A DNA stretch of 64,000 nt. It comes from Mesorhizobium tamadayense. GTDB taxonomy: Bacteria; Pseudomonadota; Alphaproteobacteria; Rhizobiales; Rhizobiaceae. This document shows, one piece after another, positions 18,560 through 28,106 of this stretch; the stretch's first letter is position 1, and each line of letters opens with the position of its first letter. Both the position numbers and the translations under genes were made by a program. The DNA lies in the NCBI RefSeq assembly GCF_003863365.1, contig NZ_RQXT01000014.1, positions 59,516 through 123,515 on the forward strand. The letters are read 5' to 3'. A model generated the notes under the pieces. The model saw only the letters and a program-made list of their open reading frames with translations, searched no databases and was not told the DNA's origin.

Positions 18560-19603
18560 TCATCGTGGCTCCGCCTGAAGAACTGATCGGATGGCGTTTG
18601 CGGTCGCGTCGACATCGTCATCGCTGATGAGATAGTGAAGGACCGCGCGAACCACGCCTTCGCGAAGCGTGCCCATGCGCACATCCCGCTGCGACAGCGC
18701 CACCAAGAAGTTTGGGACCGACAGACCGTCCCTCTCAAGCCGAAAGAACACCATGTTCGTATCGATGACCGGAGACTCGAGGCGGATGCCGGGAATGTCG
18801 CCGATTTCCTCCGCCAGCAACTTCGCCCGACGGTGATCTTCGACCAGCCGGTCCACCATGGTTTCAAGCGCCACGATACCCGCACTGGCCATGAAGCCGG
18901 CTTGGCGAAGTCCACCCCCCAGAAGCTTCCGATAGCGTTTCACCCGGTCGATGAAGGGCCGTGGTCCACACACCATGGAGCCGAATGGCGCGGCAAGTCC
19001 TTTAGACAGGCTGAACATGATCGAGTCAAAGGCCTCCGCGATTTCCGCCGGCGGTTTCGTCGAGGCTATCGCCGCATTGAAGATGCGGGCGCCATCCAGA
19101 TGCAGTGGCAGGCCGTGCTCGTCGGCAAGCTCGCGCACTTCCTTAATATAGGACGCGGGCAAGACACGCCCGCCACGTTGACAGTGCGGATTCTCCAGCA
19201 CGATGACGCCCGGCGGCGCGCATTGGTAATCGCTCTTGTCGCGGATCGCCGACCGCAAATTATCCAGGGACAGCCGTCCGTCGGCTTCCGTCGGCACGGG
19301 GTGCAGGACGAGACCCCCCACCACCGAAACGCTGCCGGCTTCGAAGTCGTAGAGATCAGAGCGATCGCCGACGATCACCTCGTGGCCGCGGGGACAATGC
19401 GCGAGCAACGCAGCAAGGTTCCCTTGGCATCCGCTCGATAGGAAAGCGGCGTCCTCCTTGCCGAGCATTTCCGCCGCCAACGCTTCTAGCCGGTTTAACG
19501 TTGGGTCTTCATCGTAACCAGCGTCACCCACTTCGGCGACAAACATCGCCTGGCGCATCTCTTGGGTGGGAAGGGTGACGGTGTCGCTCAGTAGATCTAT
19601 CAT
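18560..19603 (-). CDS. Low-specificity threonine aldolase-family PLP enzyme
   Basis: A PLP-dependent lyase of 347 residues, fold type I, cleaving L-threonine/L-allo-threonine (or other beta-hydroxy amino acids) to glycine and an aldehyde. It starts MIDLLSDTVTLPTQEMRQAM, has DEDPTLNRLEALAAEMLGKE, HCQRGGRVLP and PLHLDGARIFNAAIA (the Asp that pairs with the PLP nitrogen), and the Schiff-base Lys in FSLSKGLAAPFGS. The ATG at 19603 is used; the open frame extends upstream but without homology. It lies 436 bases downstream of, and in the same direction as, the kinase/PLP/lyase operon, so it may supply, remove or tune a hydroxyamino acid for that pathway (inference). Confidence 0.9.
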   Translation of the reverse strand: MIDLLSDTVTLPTQEMRQAMFVAEVGDAGYDEDPTLNRLEALAAEMLGKEDAAFLSSGCQGNLAALLAHCPRGHEVIVGDRSDLYDFEAGSVSVVGGLVLHPVPTEADGRLSLDNLRSAIRDKSDYQCAPPGVIVLENPHCQRGGRVLPASYIKEVRELADEHGLPLHLDGARIFNAAIASTKPPAEIAEAFDSIMFSLSKGLAAPFGSMVCGPRPFIDRVKRYRKLLGGGLRQAGFMASAGIVALETMVDRLVEDHRRAKLLAEEIGDIPGIRLESPVIDTNMVFFRLERDGLSVPNFLVALSQRDVRMGTLREGVVRAVLHYLISDDDVDATANAIRSVLQAEPR

Positions 19604-20039
19604 AGTTCTCTTCCTAGCGTCACGTGTTGATAACTGTCCTGTCCTGACGCACCTTTGACGTCGTTCGGCAACCCAGCAACCGTCCAAGCGAGATGGTTTC
19701 TGCGGCTCTTGCGGACAAGCCACAGCGACCTCGCAAGGCGGACTTTCGACGCCACAAAGGTGGCATATCAAGGCGAAAGTCTTGCGCCAAAATGCGCCTG
19801 CGCTTGAACGTCTGCCGCGCAAATTGGCGCGGTTTGAAATAGAGACAGTTGGATACATTGCACTTGTTCGGCCTGTCTCCTGAAGGCCGGCGCCTAAGCC
19901 TTACAGAACCAGAATTGCAGTTCCACTTCCGGGATTGCAACAGAGTGCGCGTAAATGTGTGGAATGGTGAAGATTCCCAGCCAACTGGGCATCCCCCGAT
20001 GTACGACCTATCGACGAAGACGTCCCAACATAGACTTCT
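19604..20039. other. Intergenic region between the fusion gene and the aldolase
   Basis: 436 bp with no supported gene. It probably carries a promoter for the aldolase. No clear terminator with a T-run was seen. Confidence 0.4.
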
Positions 20040-22736
20040 TCAGGCAAGTGGGTGTCTATCGATGAGTTCTTTCACCCTTTGTTTCCGTCGCATCTCGGCG
20101 TCCGCCCAGCGCTCCCGTATGTCCTCGCATTTATGCTGCAGGTCCCCAAACAGCGTTTTTGCTACAGTAATCTGGTCGTCGGTTGATCTTTTTCCCGGCC
20201 CTCCTCCGAACCGCAGAGCGTCCCTGCACTCTTCAAGACTCGACGGCAACACATCCGCGAGGTGGCTAGCCAGTTCGCTTCGGCGCTGTGTTGCGCAGCT
20301 ATCCTGAGATAGTCGCTGCGCGATCTCGCCAATTTGTGTGTGGGCCTCCCTGAAAGGGATGCCTCGGGACGCCATCCGTTCGGCGGCGATGGCCGTCATT
20401 GATGACCCGTCTTCCAGATGTTCGCGCATAGACCTGATGTTGAACGACATGTACTTCACGATAAGCGATGTGAGGATGACGGCCCTCTTCACGGCCTCCT
20501 CTGAAAGCCTGAGAGGAGAGCAGCCGTAGTTGCTTGCTTCAATCGAGTTGCTGAACGGTGCTTTGCAGGTAGCCGTTGCCGCAGAAACGTATGCGCCGAT
20601 TACGGTGCTTGCCGACCCTTTTATGTGTTCAAGTAGAAACGGGTTCTTCTTTTGCGGCAGCATGGACGAGCCGCCGGCAAGAATTCGAGGAATGTCGATG
20701 AGAGCGAACTCACGAGTCGTCCAAACCTGCAGGTCCTGCGCTACCCGGCTGAGCAAGATTGAAACGCCAGCAAAGATTGAAAGGCCTTGCAGATCATGAT
20801 CGCGGCTTGCGACCCCATCAAGTGAGTTGAATGTCGGGAGTTCGAATCCCAAAAGTTTTGCGGTCTTCAGGGGATCTATAGGCATGCTGGTGCCTCCGCC
20901 GGCGCCAGCTCCCATAGGGCAGTTCCTGATGTCTTCCAGGAGGCAATGGAGGCGCTGACGCTCGCGCCCCAGAGCGAAGAAAACGCTGAGCAGCCAGTGC
21001 CCTGGCGACCCAGGGAGTGCGATCTGGTATTGACTATACAGCGGAGTCACAAGCCTCGATGCTTCTTCCACTCGCTGGAGTATCGCATCTTGTAGAATCC
21101 CCATTTCTTGAGACATGGACCACGCTGCTTCCCGAAGGGCCAGAAGAGAAATGGTCGCGTTTAAGTCGTTGCGGGATCTCGAAAGGTGCAGCCAACCAGC
21201 CAGTTCCGGGCCAGCTCTCGCGGCAAGTTCGGCCTCATACGCAAGATAGAGGCCACGCGGAGCATCGCGGCCCTCCAAAGACTGAAATCCCTCTTCCTGG
21301 AGGTCCAAGATATGCTTTAGAAGATTGGCAGCGACGACCTGGCTAATCAAGCCCTGGTCCGCAAGCATCACCAGATGTGCTTCGTCTATGGCCGCCTGGT
21401 GCTGCAGAAGGCGGCCATCGCGCGAGATTTCTATAGCCGGAGCGAGCAACTTCATCGCTTCGGGATGTAGGTTCCACCCGCCCTCGCTTGACCCAGCGAC
21501 TTGCGTGTTGGCCGTTTCGCCAGCCGCATCGAAATCGATTACAAGGGAATCGATCATCCGTTGAGCTGCCCCGGCGGCGGCATTCACTTCATCAGCGACG
21601 CCTATGGCGTAAGCTACGCGGTCTCGAAAGTCGCCACTGATTTGAACGTCCTCCCCCTCAGATTTTAGTAGCCCGGCCTCTGGCACAGTCGGTTCTGGAT
21701 TTTGAGAAAAGCCCAGGCGTTTGATCTTCCCGGACGTGTGAGCAAGTCGGAAGCGGATGGCTCCCGCCCTCGCGCTCGCTCGTGGAGGCGAGAACCCTTC
21801 TCCCGCGTAAAGTCTAATCACCATGTCAAGGATTGACGTTCCCAGGGCGTGGGAGAGCATGACTGGAATCATCCCTCCAGCCAGTCTGGGATTGACCTCG
21901 ATGATGATGGGGCCCGACTCCGTTATCACGAACTCTACATGAGCCGGTCCGAACTCCAAGCCCAGAGCCGAGACTGCGCCCGCGGCAAAAGAAGCCAGTG
22001 CTTTGGAGGATGGCTCCCGAAGCGGGGCCGGGAAGTCGTGCCCCACCTCGACGAAGCAGGGAGGCGGCCCTTTGTGCTTGGCAAGAATTCCAAGACAATG
22101 CAGCCTCCCGTCGTACGCAATTATCTCTGCAGAGTATTCCTTGCCTTTGACATATTGCTGGATGAGGATGTCGGGACTGGGCAGATCTACTTGATCAAGC
22201 AGTGCGCCCCTTGCGCTCTCAAACGCCTTGATGGCGGCTGTGGCACTATCGCATAACCTCACGCCGCTACTACCACTACCAGACACCGGTTTGACGACCA
22301 CCGGCAGAGTAGCTTGGGCAAGAATATTCTCGACATCGCTGACCGAAGTGGCCAGCCCTGTTTCAGGGATCGGGATCGATTGTCGCTGCAACTCGGCCGC
22401 TTGCTTCCATTTGTTCCGGCATGTGGCTATAGCCTTCCAATTGGCTGCTGGTAGCCCCATCTTCGTCGCGGCACTTGACGCTGCTTCCACAAAATAATCT
22501 GACGATGAGTATATACCTGCCAGGCCTCTTAACTTGGCGGCGACCCCGACGAGTTCGTCCAGACTGCGCGTTTCAGCTTCGATCACTTGGGCGACCGAGT
22601 CCTCAAGAAACCGATAGCGCGCGGGGTTGCGCGTAACCAGGTACGTCTCAAAGCCCAGGAGTCGAGCCCGCTTCATCAGTAGTTCGCCGGTGCCAGTCGT
22701 GTTGCTTTCCACGAAAAGGAAGCTACCTCTGTTCAT
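20040..22736 (-). CDS. ATP-grasp ligase fused to an argininosuccinate lyase-like domain
   Basis: A two-domain protein of 898 residues. Residues 1 to about 400 form an ATP-grasp carboxylate-amine ligase: [18 protein letters not shown] (nucleotide-binding loop), [18 protein letters not shown], and the metal-binding [15 protein letters not shown]. Residues about 450-898 form a fumarase/ASL-superfamily lyase: [16 protein letters not shown] and the signature [12 protein letters not shown]. The usual ASL T-H-L-Q segment is replaced by YSQYQ, so a normally catalytic His is absent and the reaction may differ. The ATG at 22736 overlaps the stop of the preceding PLP gene (TGATG); an open frame extends 28 codons upstream but would overlap that gene. 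I infer that the lyase releases fumarate from an aspartate adduct and the ligase couples the amine product to another acid. Confidence 0.88.
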   Translation of the reverse strand: MNRGSFLFVESNTTGTGELLMKRARLLGFETYLVTRNPARYRFLEDSVAQVIEAETRSLDELVGVAAKLRGLAGIYSSSDYFVEAASSAATKMGLPAANWKAIATCRNKWKQAAELQRQSIPIPETGLATSVSDVENILAQATLPVVVKPVSGSGSSGVRLCDSATAAIKAFESARGALLDQVDLPSPDILIQQYVKGKEYSAEIIAYDGRLHCLGILAKHKGPPPCFVEVGHDFPAPLREPSSKALASFAAGAVSALGLEFGPAHVEFVITESGPIIIEVNPRLAGGMIPVMLSHALGTSILDMVIRLYAGEGFSPPRASARAGAIRFRLAHTSGKIKRLGFSQNPEPTVPEAGLLKSEGEDVQISGDFRDRVAYAIGVADEVNAAAGAAQRMIDSLVIDFDAAGETANTQVAGSSEGGWNLHPEAMKLLAPAIEISRDGRLLQHQAAIDEAHLVMLADQGLISQVVAANLLKHILDLQEEGFQSLEGRDAPRGLYLAYEAELAARAGPELAGWLHLSRSRNDLNATISLLALREAAWSMSQEMGILQDAILQRVEEASRLVTPLYSQYQIALPGSPGHWLLSVFFALGRERQRLHCLLEDIRNCPMGAGAGGGTSMPIDPLKTAKLLGFELPTFNSLDGVASRDHDLQGLSIFAGVSILLSRVAQDLQVWTTREFALIDIPRILAGGSSMLPQKKNPFLLEHIKGSASTVIGAYVSAATATCKAPFSNSIEASNYGCSPLRLSEEAVKRAVILTSLIVKYMSFNIRSMREHLEDGSSMTAIAAERMASRGIPFREAHTQIGEIAQRLSQDSCATQRRSELASHLADVLPSSLEECRDALRFGGGPGKRSTDDQITVAKTLFGDLQHKCEDIRERWADAEMRRKQRVKELIDRHPLA

Positions 22737-23791
22737 CAAACTTCCTCCAAAAGGGTCAGGACAGCTTCCCGGCTTTTCCGCTTCCAAAGATATCGGTTCC
22801 ATGGCGGGAGAGCGGTCCAAGGGTGATTTTCGGTCGCCGGCGCGTCCAGCAGAACACCTTCATTTAGACATCCGTTCTGCTTCAGCCACTCGTGGTCGTA
22901 AACGGCTTCAACGTAGCGGTGGCCTTCATCGGGGCATATGACGACTACGTTCTCTCCTGGATACTGCCTAGCGCGCCATCGCCCAACGATGTAGCTCGCT
23001 CCGGAGGTCGGACCGGCGAAAACGGCGTGCCGCTCGTGGAGGGTTCGCGTTGCAGCAAATGCGAGCGGAGCCGAGACGAAATGCACCTCGTCATACAGTT
23101 CATGCTTCACGTTTTTGGGGACAAGACTGTTCCCCAGCCCCCGCAGTTTCCGTTCGCCGTCCTGTTGGCCAAAAATGACGCTGTTGAAAGTGTCCACTCC
23201 AATCAGCCGCGCGCCAGGAGCTTTTTGGCGGAGGCGCTCCATCGTTCCGCAAGTAGAGCCACCTGACCCCACAGAACCGACCAAAGTTACGTCGGCGTCC
23301 AACATCCCCGATATCTGATCGGCGAAGAGCTTATAGGCTGCGGGGTTGTCCGGTGTTTCGTATTGCCGGGGCCAGAAACAGGAGTGGCCCAACTGTCTCA
23401 TCCTAGCGTGTAATGCGTCAAGGCGGCTTCTTTGATAGCCACCCTGCTTCGCCTTTTCAGTTATTATGAAGACTTCGGCTCCTAAGGAGTTCAACCTGTT
23501 TTCCAGGCCTTTGTCCATCACTGGGTCTGTGAAGATTTCGAGCTCGAATCCGCGTTCCCGGCAAACTACGGCCAAACCCAGTGCGAAGGTTCCGCTTGAG
23601 GTCTCGAGAACTTTCATGCCGTGCATCAAAGTCCCTCGAGCCAGCGCTTGCTCAATGATGTGCTTCGCAGGGAGAAGCTTCATGAACGCGAACTGTGCAA
23701 GATAAAGGTTTGTCTCACACCTAATAATGCTGGGGAGAGCATAGGCATCAGAATAACCGGAGAATGGTAGGCGTTTGCTAACAACGTCCAT
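22736..23791 (-). CDS. Cysteine synthase-fold PLP enzyme (beta-replacement)
   Basis: A fold-type-II PLP enzyme of 351 residues, related to cysteine synthases and to the SbnA- and Pac19-like enzymes of diamino-acid biosynthesis. The probable PLP Lys is in [11 protein letters not shown] (residue about 43). The substrate/PLP loop is [15 protein letters not shown], the phosphate-binding loop [16 protein letters not shown], and the late loop [15 protein letters not shown]. It is the middle gene of a tight operon, 10 bases after the kinase and overlapping the fusion gene. A GHMP kinase before it and an ASL-like lyase after it suggest replacement of a phosphorylated hydroxyl by an amine donor such as aspartate. 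The exact donor is inferred. Confidence 0.85.
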   Translation of the reverse strand: MDVVSKRLPFSGYSDAYALPSIIRCETNLYLAQFAFMKLLPAKHIIEQALARGTLMHGMKVLETSSGTFALGLAVVCRERGFELEIFTDPVMDKGLENRLNSLGAEVFIITEKAKQGGYQRSRLDALHARMRQLGHSCFWPRQYETPDNPAAYKLFADQISGMLDADVTLVGSVGSGGSTCGTMERLRQKAPGARLIGVDTFNSVIFGQQDGERKLRGLGNSLVPKNVKHELYDEVHFVSAPLAFAATRTLHERHAVFAGPTSGASYIVGRWRARQYPGENVVVICPDEGHRYVEAVYDHEWLKQNGCLNEGVLLDAPATENHPWTALPPWNRYLWKRKSREAVLTLLEEV

Positions 23792-23801
23792 ATTGCTTAC
23801 C

Positions 23802-24863
23802 TCACCGGCAGCCAGTCATGGTCATGTATAATTTTGGCGATTTGTCGAACGCCAATACATGGGCGAGCACTGACCGAAGCTTTAGTGGAAAGTCAGCCGC
23901 GATTCGATCAAGTATGATTCCAATCATTGTGCCGCTGTGCGCGACTATGACCCCGAGAGCGTCAGTGGCCTCGGATGCTTTCAGCATCGAGTTCAGATGC
24001 TCCTTTGGAGCCCGCTCCTGATGCAGGACCGCGCTGGCCGTAGCTATCCTGCCTATCGTGGCCGTGTCACCCTGGGGAATTGCCATGCGTGCGCGGTCGA
24101 GTAATTGTTGATATTCTGCTCTGTGACTGGCGGAGATTTCACCTCGCCGTTGATCATAGTCGACGGTTTCGACCGTCCCTCCTTCATCGATACCAACGAT
24201 TGCAAGCGGCGGCATTTGCCCGAGAAAGGACAGAAGAGTGCATGCTCGCTGTTGATATGCGACCACACCGGGGTACATCACCCCGTCGGATGGCTCAATC
24301 TCCGCCATTAGCTTCTCGATCAACGATGTCGGGACTATACGCTTGAAGCAGTAAGCGATTGACCGTGCAGTCGCGACAAGATCCGCAGACGAACTCGCCA
24401 GCCCTTTGCCTTCCGGAATCTCAGATTGCAAAAGAAGCATTCCTCCTGAGGCGTCGAGCGCAATCACGAGATTCTCAGCTAGTTGTTTTGCTTTGACTTT
24501 ATGCGGCGGGAAAACAGTTACAGATCGTGTGCCCTCAATCGGAATGAAGTGAGCACGCGCAAAGAGCGCGATCGGCATCGTGACCAAGAAGTGAAGGTCC
24601 AAGGGGAGGGAGCCAACCGGCAATTGACCTTGCAATAGTTCGCCGAAGGTGCCGCAACAGACGGCCTCGCCGTGGCCAGGATTCTGTCCTGCCTGCTCTC
24701 CATGCTCAACGCTAATGTCAACCGCATCTTCGCCATCGAATGCCTGGAAACATACGTGTTGCCTCCACAGTTCGTCGGCGGCCGCTTCCTTTAGAAGTCC
24801 TGTGCTAAGGCTCGCCCCGCTTCCTGAGTGGCCGGTGGAATAGGTGGGGTGCTGGATCGGCAT
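23802..24863 (-). CDS. GHMP-family kinase, L-threonine kinase-like
   Basis: About 353 residues. The closest relatives I recognise are PduX-type L-threonine kinases, with CCGTFGELLQGQL near residue 75 and the ATP loop EGKGLASSSADLVATA near residue 155; the C-terminal GHMP motif is AHSGTMIGIIL. It would phosphorylate the hydroxyl of threonine or a similar amino acid, making it a leaving group. The ATG at 24863 is preferred to a GTG two codons earlier because GGGAGG lies five bases before it. It is the first gene of the operon. The first 60 residues are longer than in PduX and unlike it. Confidence 0.85.
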   Translation of the reverse strand: MPIQHPTYSTGHSGSGASLSTGLLKEAAADELWRQHVCFQAFDGEDAVDISVEHGEQAGQNPGHGEAVCCGTFGELLQGQLPVGSLPLDLHFLVTMPIALFARAHFIPIEGTRSVTVFPPHKVKAKQLAENLVIALDASGGMLLLQSEIPEGKGLASSSADLVATARSIAYCFKRIVPTSLIEKLMAEIEPSDGVMYPGVVAYQQRACTLLSFLGQMPPLAIVGIDEGGTVETVDYDQRRGEISASHRAEYQQLLDRARMAIPQGDTATIGRIATASAVLHQERAPKEHLNSMLKASEATDALGVIVAHSGTMIGIILDRIAADFPLKLRSVLAHVLAFDKSPKLYMTMTGCR

Positions 24864-25299
24864 TTTCACCTCCCTTCAGGTGCGCTGATATGTGATTTGA
24901 CTGCCTGGAGGTAGATGGAACATGGAACCTCTGCGTATTAATTGAGCGCCTGCCTGTCCAAGCTCTGAGGCGAACGTAGCACTGTAGGAGTTTCGCGGTT
25001 GCAAAGATTTCATGAAGTTACTTGTAAAATCTGTTGCTTTATGATTGCCCGTGAGATGGAGCATCTAAGGACAATCCGTTGGCCCCTGCGCGGACGGTTA
25101 GCACCTAGGCGAGAATGACGTCCGCTTGGTAGGGCTGAATGAACAAAACCACTGTATCAGTTGGAGCAGGCACCATCGATGTTGCGAGAGCCGGAAGGCG
25201 CAGAGAAGGGTGACGGCCGCAACCGCATGCTGGGTTTGCGAGGCAACGAACTACGGTGGTCTGCACGGCGATCGACCGTACTCGTCGGCGTTATGTGGG
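24864..25299. promoter_or_regulatory. Upstream region of the kinase/PLP/ATP-grasp-lyase operon
   Basis: A gene-free spacer of about 435 bp that must hold the operon promoter. The only feature I can state is the ribosome site GGGAGG before the kinase. I looked for sigma-54 and NifA-type sites and found none that fit. Confidence 0.45.
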
Positions 25300-25944
25300 C
25301 TGTGGCCAGAGAAGCGCGCCCCGCCCACCTGCCTTCATCCAGGCAGTCATTGCGGCGCCGCTAGAACCGGCGGCGAAGCGCCCACCAAACAGCGGAAATA
25401 GAAAGGGGAGCGCGACGCTGAAGTGACCGAGCTTGAGATCGACGGCATCGCCATGCGCGTGCGCCGTGGCGCCGTCGACGCCAGGACGGTGACGGCGGTG
25501 ACCGACCGCTTCGAAACGGCCGAGCGTCTTGATATCGAGATGGATGAGTTCGCCTGGATGCGCCCTCTCGTAGCGGCGCACCGCTCGGCCGGCTCGATAT
25601 CCTCCAGCCGCGACAGGCCAGCGCACCCGGCTGGCGGTGGCCGGCGAGACGCCGACGGCAACCGCGATGTGCTGGCCGGTCAGGCGCTGGCGCCGCAGCG
25701 CGACAATGCGCTCGACAGTGGCCGCGCCTCGGTTAGACGATAAAGCTTCTTGGAGCGCGAAGAGCGATCGGCCATACCTGCGCGGCCATCAGCCTTGAAC
25801 CGCTCCACCCAACGCGCCATGATCTTGGCCGACACACCATAAGTCTGCGCCGGAAGGGCTTGGGAAAGATGTCCCTTCGATCACCGAAAGAGCCATCTCC
25901 TCTCGACACAACGGTGTCAAACGGGCGGTCTTGTGTATGTTCAT
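25300..25944 (-). pseudogene. IS481-family transposase remnant
   Basis: From the ATG at 25944: MNIHKTARLTPLCREEMALS, then after a frame slip a homeodomain-like HTH stretch, a piece with LRWPGLSRLEDIEPAE-type sequence, and HPGELIHLDIKTLGRFEAVGH (start of the DDE core). It is broken by several frameshifts and lacks the rest of the catalytic core. Confidence 0.7.
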
Positions 25945-26870
25945 TCGGACGCTCCGGTGAGTACTGAAGCCTGGTAATTCCAGTCTCCTCGGTTCGGTCC
26001 GGATGGACAACCTCTGAAAGCTTACACCTAGGCACGTCGAGAATGCCCGATTACGCTAGATCATTACGGAACTGCAACGTCACCGCCGCGATCGAAGAGC
26101 CGAGACGCTGAGCTTCTCCTCGGCCTAGAGAAGGCTGAACCGGTCGGGGCGGCTGGCGAGGAGAATAGGCCGCTCCGGCCGAGCACCAGGCGCGCGGCCA
26201 AGCGCCGGGCCACGGAAGCGCACTGCGGTCGCACCTCCACGAGTCGAGATGGGTCGTCGACATCGAGGATCATGCCTACCGTTGCCATAACGACCTGCAC
26301 GGCGGGTCGTCAGCCAAGGGCTCGACATCTTGCCGGCACAACTACGCGTGATCGTCGTGCACCGGTCCGGATACCTCCCGCGCCTGCGACGTGCAGCCTT
26401 CCGCTCGGGCGCGGCTCATCGAAGGCGCCTTGCCAACCGAGGGCCCGGATCTGTGCCTGGCGATAGGGCGGCAGATGATCTGCATAGTTGGAACCAAAAC
26501 CAGGGTAGCCGTGGCCCGTCATGACGCCGTTTACTTCATCATTTTCGGATGACCGCCTCTTCACCAGGCAAGCTGTGAGTGCAGCGCTCTATCAACAGCG
26601 CCGCAGCGTACCGAGCGGCTCGCTTGTCAACTGTTAACTCAGGAGACGCATATTTTTTAAGCCCGCGAATTCCGAACTGCGTCCATCGTAAAATGTTAAG
26701 TACGTATTATCGCCTGCAATAATTCCTTTGCACTTTGATGTGTTCTACATATAAATCGATAGCAAGATTTAATATTCGATTCCTTTACCCCAAGAGAGTT
26801 AACATGTACATCTCGTCATATTGCTAACGGTACTGAAGGAAGTCATTCGTCGACTAGAGTCTTTGAGGAA
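25945..26870. other. Non-coding stretch with unresolved debris
   Basis: About 900 bp. 26050-26560 is GC-rich and contains only unassignable open frames. 26640-26830 is AT-rich and probably an upstream control region for the following genes. Confidence 0.35.
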
Positions 26871-26889
26871 GCGCCGCACACGTTCTCAC

Positions 26890-27062
26890 AGCGCTGAACA
26901 AATCGAATTCTTTGGTAGTGGCAGCATGGCGCGATCGATGATCGCTAAGCTTTTGGAAGCCGAGCATCAAATAGACACTACAACATCGCGCCCTCGGCCG
27001 CGAAGGACCTGGCCAATGAGACAGAGAGGGCTGTGCCGCATCCGATCCGCCCCCTAATGGAG
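26890..27062 (+). pseudogene. NAD(P)-binding dehydrogenase N-terminal fragment
   Basis: The plus strand reads IEFFGSGSMARSMIAKLLEA, a Rossmann motif like that of 3-hydroxyisobutyrate/6-phosphogluconate dehydrogenase relatives. A frameshift follows, after which YNIAPSAAKDLANET continues in the next frame. It stops just before the methyltransferase start, so it is a truncated relic. Confidence 0.5.
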
Positions 27063-27070
27063 GAACTCTC

Positions 27071-27757
27071 ATGAAAATCGCCGATCAACTGTCCGCACTG
27101 GACCAAACCGCACCAAAGAAGACTTCCCATGTACTCGACACGGATGTCGGTTATTTAGCCCAGTATCGCGATCAGGCTGATACCTACGATCTCGATGTTG
27201 GCCGTCGGGGGTACTGCGGGCCGATGATCGTGGCGGAACTGGCGGGCGCCATTCAGACGGCCTATTTGGCCAAGGAGCGAGCAGTCATTACAATCCTAGA
27301 CGCCGGCTGCGGAACGGGCCTCGTCGGTCAGCAGCTAAAACGCCTTGGCTTCCAGTTGATCGACGGGTTCGATCTCTTCGAGGAGATGGCCGAAAAGGCC
27401 CGGCAGACCCATATCTACCGCCATGTCCAGGGCGATGTCGACCTGAACGGTCCACTCTCGGATTACTCCAATGCGAGCTATGACATCACGGTCTGCTGTG
27501 GCGTCTTCACGCACAAACATACCCGACCGGATAGGTTGCGCGAACTAGCTCGCGTCACGCGCCCGAAGGGATTTGTCATCGTTAGCACCCGCAAGAGTTA
27601 TGCGGAAGCCACGTGCTTTGACGGCGAGGTGCGGCGTTTGCAAGATGCAGACGTCCTTCTGCCGGCACATTGTCTAAGCGATGCCAGATACTACGACGAG
27701 GATGCGCATTATTGGGTTTTCCAAGTGCCCGATAACGCGAGCATACCGACGGAGTAG
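27071..27757 (+). CDS. Class I SAM-dependent methyltransferase
   Basis: 228 residues. The SAM-binding motif I is ITILDAGCGTGLVGQQL, followed by IDGFDLFEEMAEKA (motif II acidic residue), YDITVCCGVFTHKHT and RVTRPKGFVIVSTR. The start follows GGAGGAAC. It precedes the unfused ATP-grasp ligase in the same orientation with a 349-bp gap. The substrate is unknown; a small-molecule methyl transfer is the most likely role from its size and context. Confidence 0.87.
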   Translation: MKIADQLSALDQTAPKKTSHVLDTDVGYLAQYRDQADTYDLDVGRRGYCGPMIVAELAGAIQTAYLAKERAVITILDAGCGTGLVGQQLKRLGFQLIDGFDLFEEMAEKARQTHIYRHVQGDVDLNGPLSDYSNASYDITVCCGVFTHKHTRPDRLRELARVTRPKGFVIVSTRKSYAEATCFDGEVRRLQDADVLLPAHCLSDARYYDEDAHYWVFQVPDNASIPTE

Positions 27758-28106
27758 CGGCTATGCTACTCAGATCTCGCTGGTGAATCTGATTGTCAAG
27801 TAGGACTTCTATCGGTTGCCGGTGGCTCCGGGTTGATGTACGGCAGCGCCGTCAGTTGACTGCGGGGCGATAACAACAACTTGCCAGACGCCCTCCATTT
27901 CGGCAAAGCCGATCTATCGCCTTGATCGATTTCCCGGTCGGCCGCATTCAGTTGTTGCAACAAAATCTCCAAACTACTTCACAGAATCTTCGCAATTGGA
28001 CACCGAGGGCAATGGTAAGTTCACTGTAAGTTCTGAGATCGGCCCTTAAAAGCTGAATGCGTTTTCAACTCAGAATAAAAATATGACGAACATCGGATAA
28101 TGGCTA
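27758..28106. promoter_or_regulatory. Intergenic region with a 12-bp palindrome
   Basis: TTGTTGCAACAA at 27952-27963 is a perfect palindrome about 145 bp before the ATP-grasp start and may be an operator. The 60 bp before the gene are AT-rich. No gene is supported here. Confidence 0.4.

Noticed and set aside
20040..22736. Fusion protein as a chimera of two adjacent genes joined by a missed stop
   Set aside because: The linker reads through in one frame with no stop or start between the domains; both domains are complete.
24876..25064. Small minus-strand frame (62 codons) just upstream of the kinase as a leader peptide
   Set aside because: No ribosome site, no attenuator-like structure and no homology.
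24864..28106. nod box or NifA/sigma-54 promoters in front of the biosynthetic genes
   Set aside because: I looked for the consensus patterns and found no convincing match.
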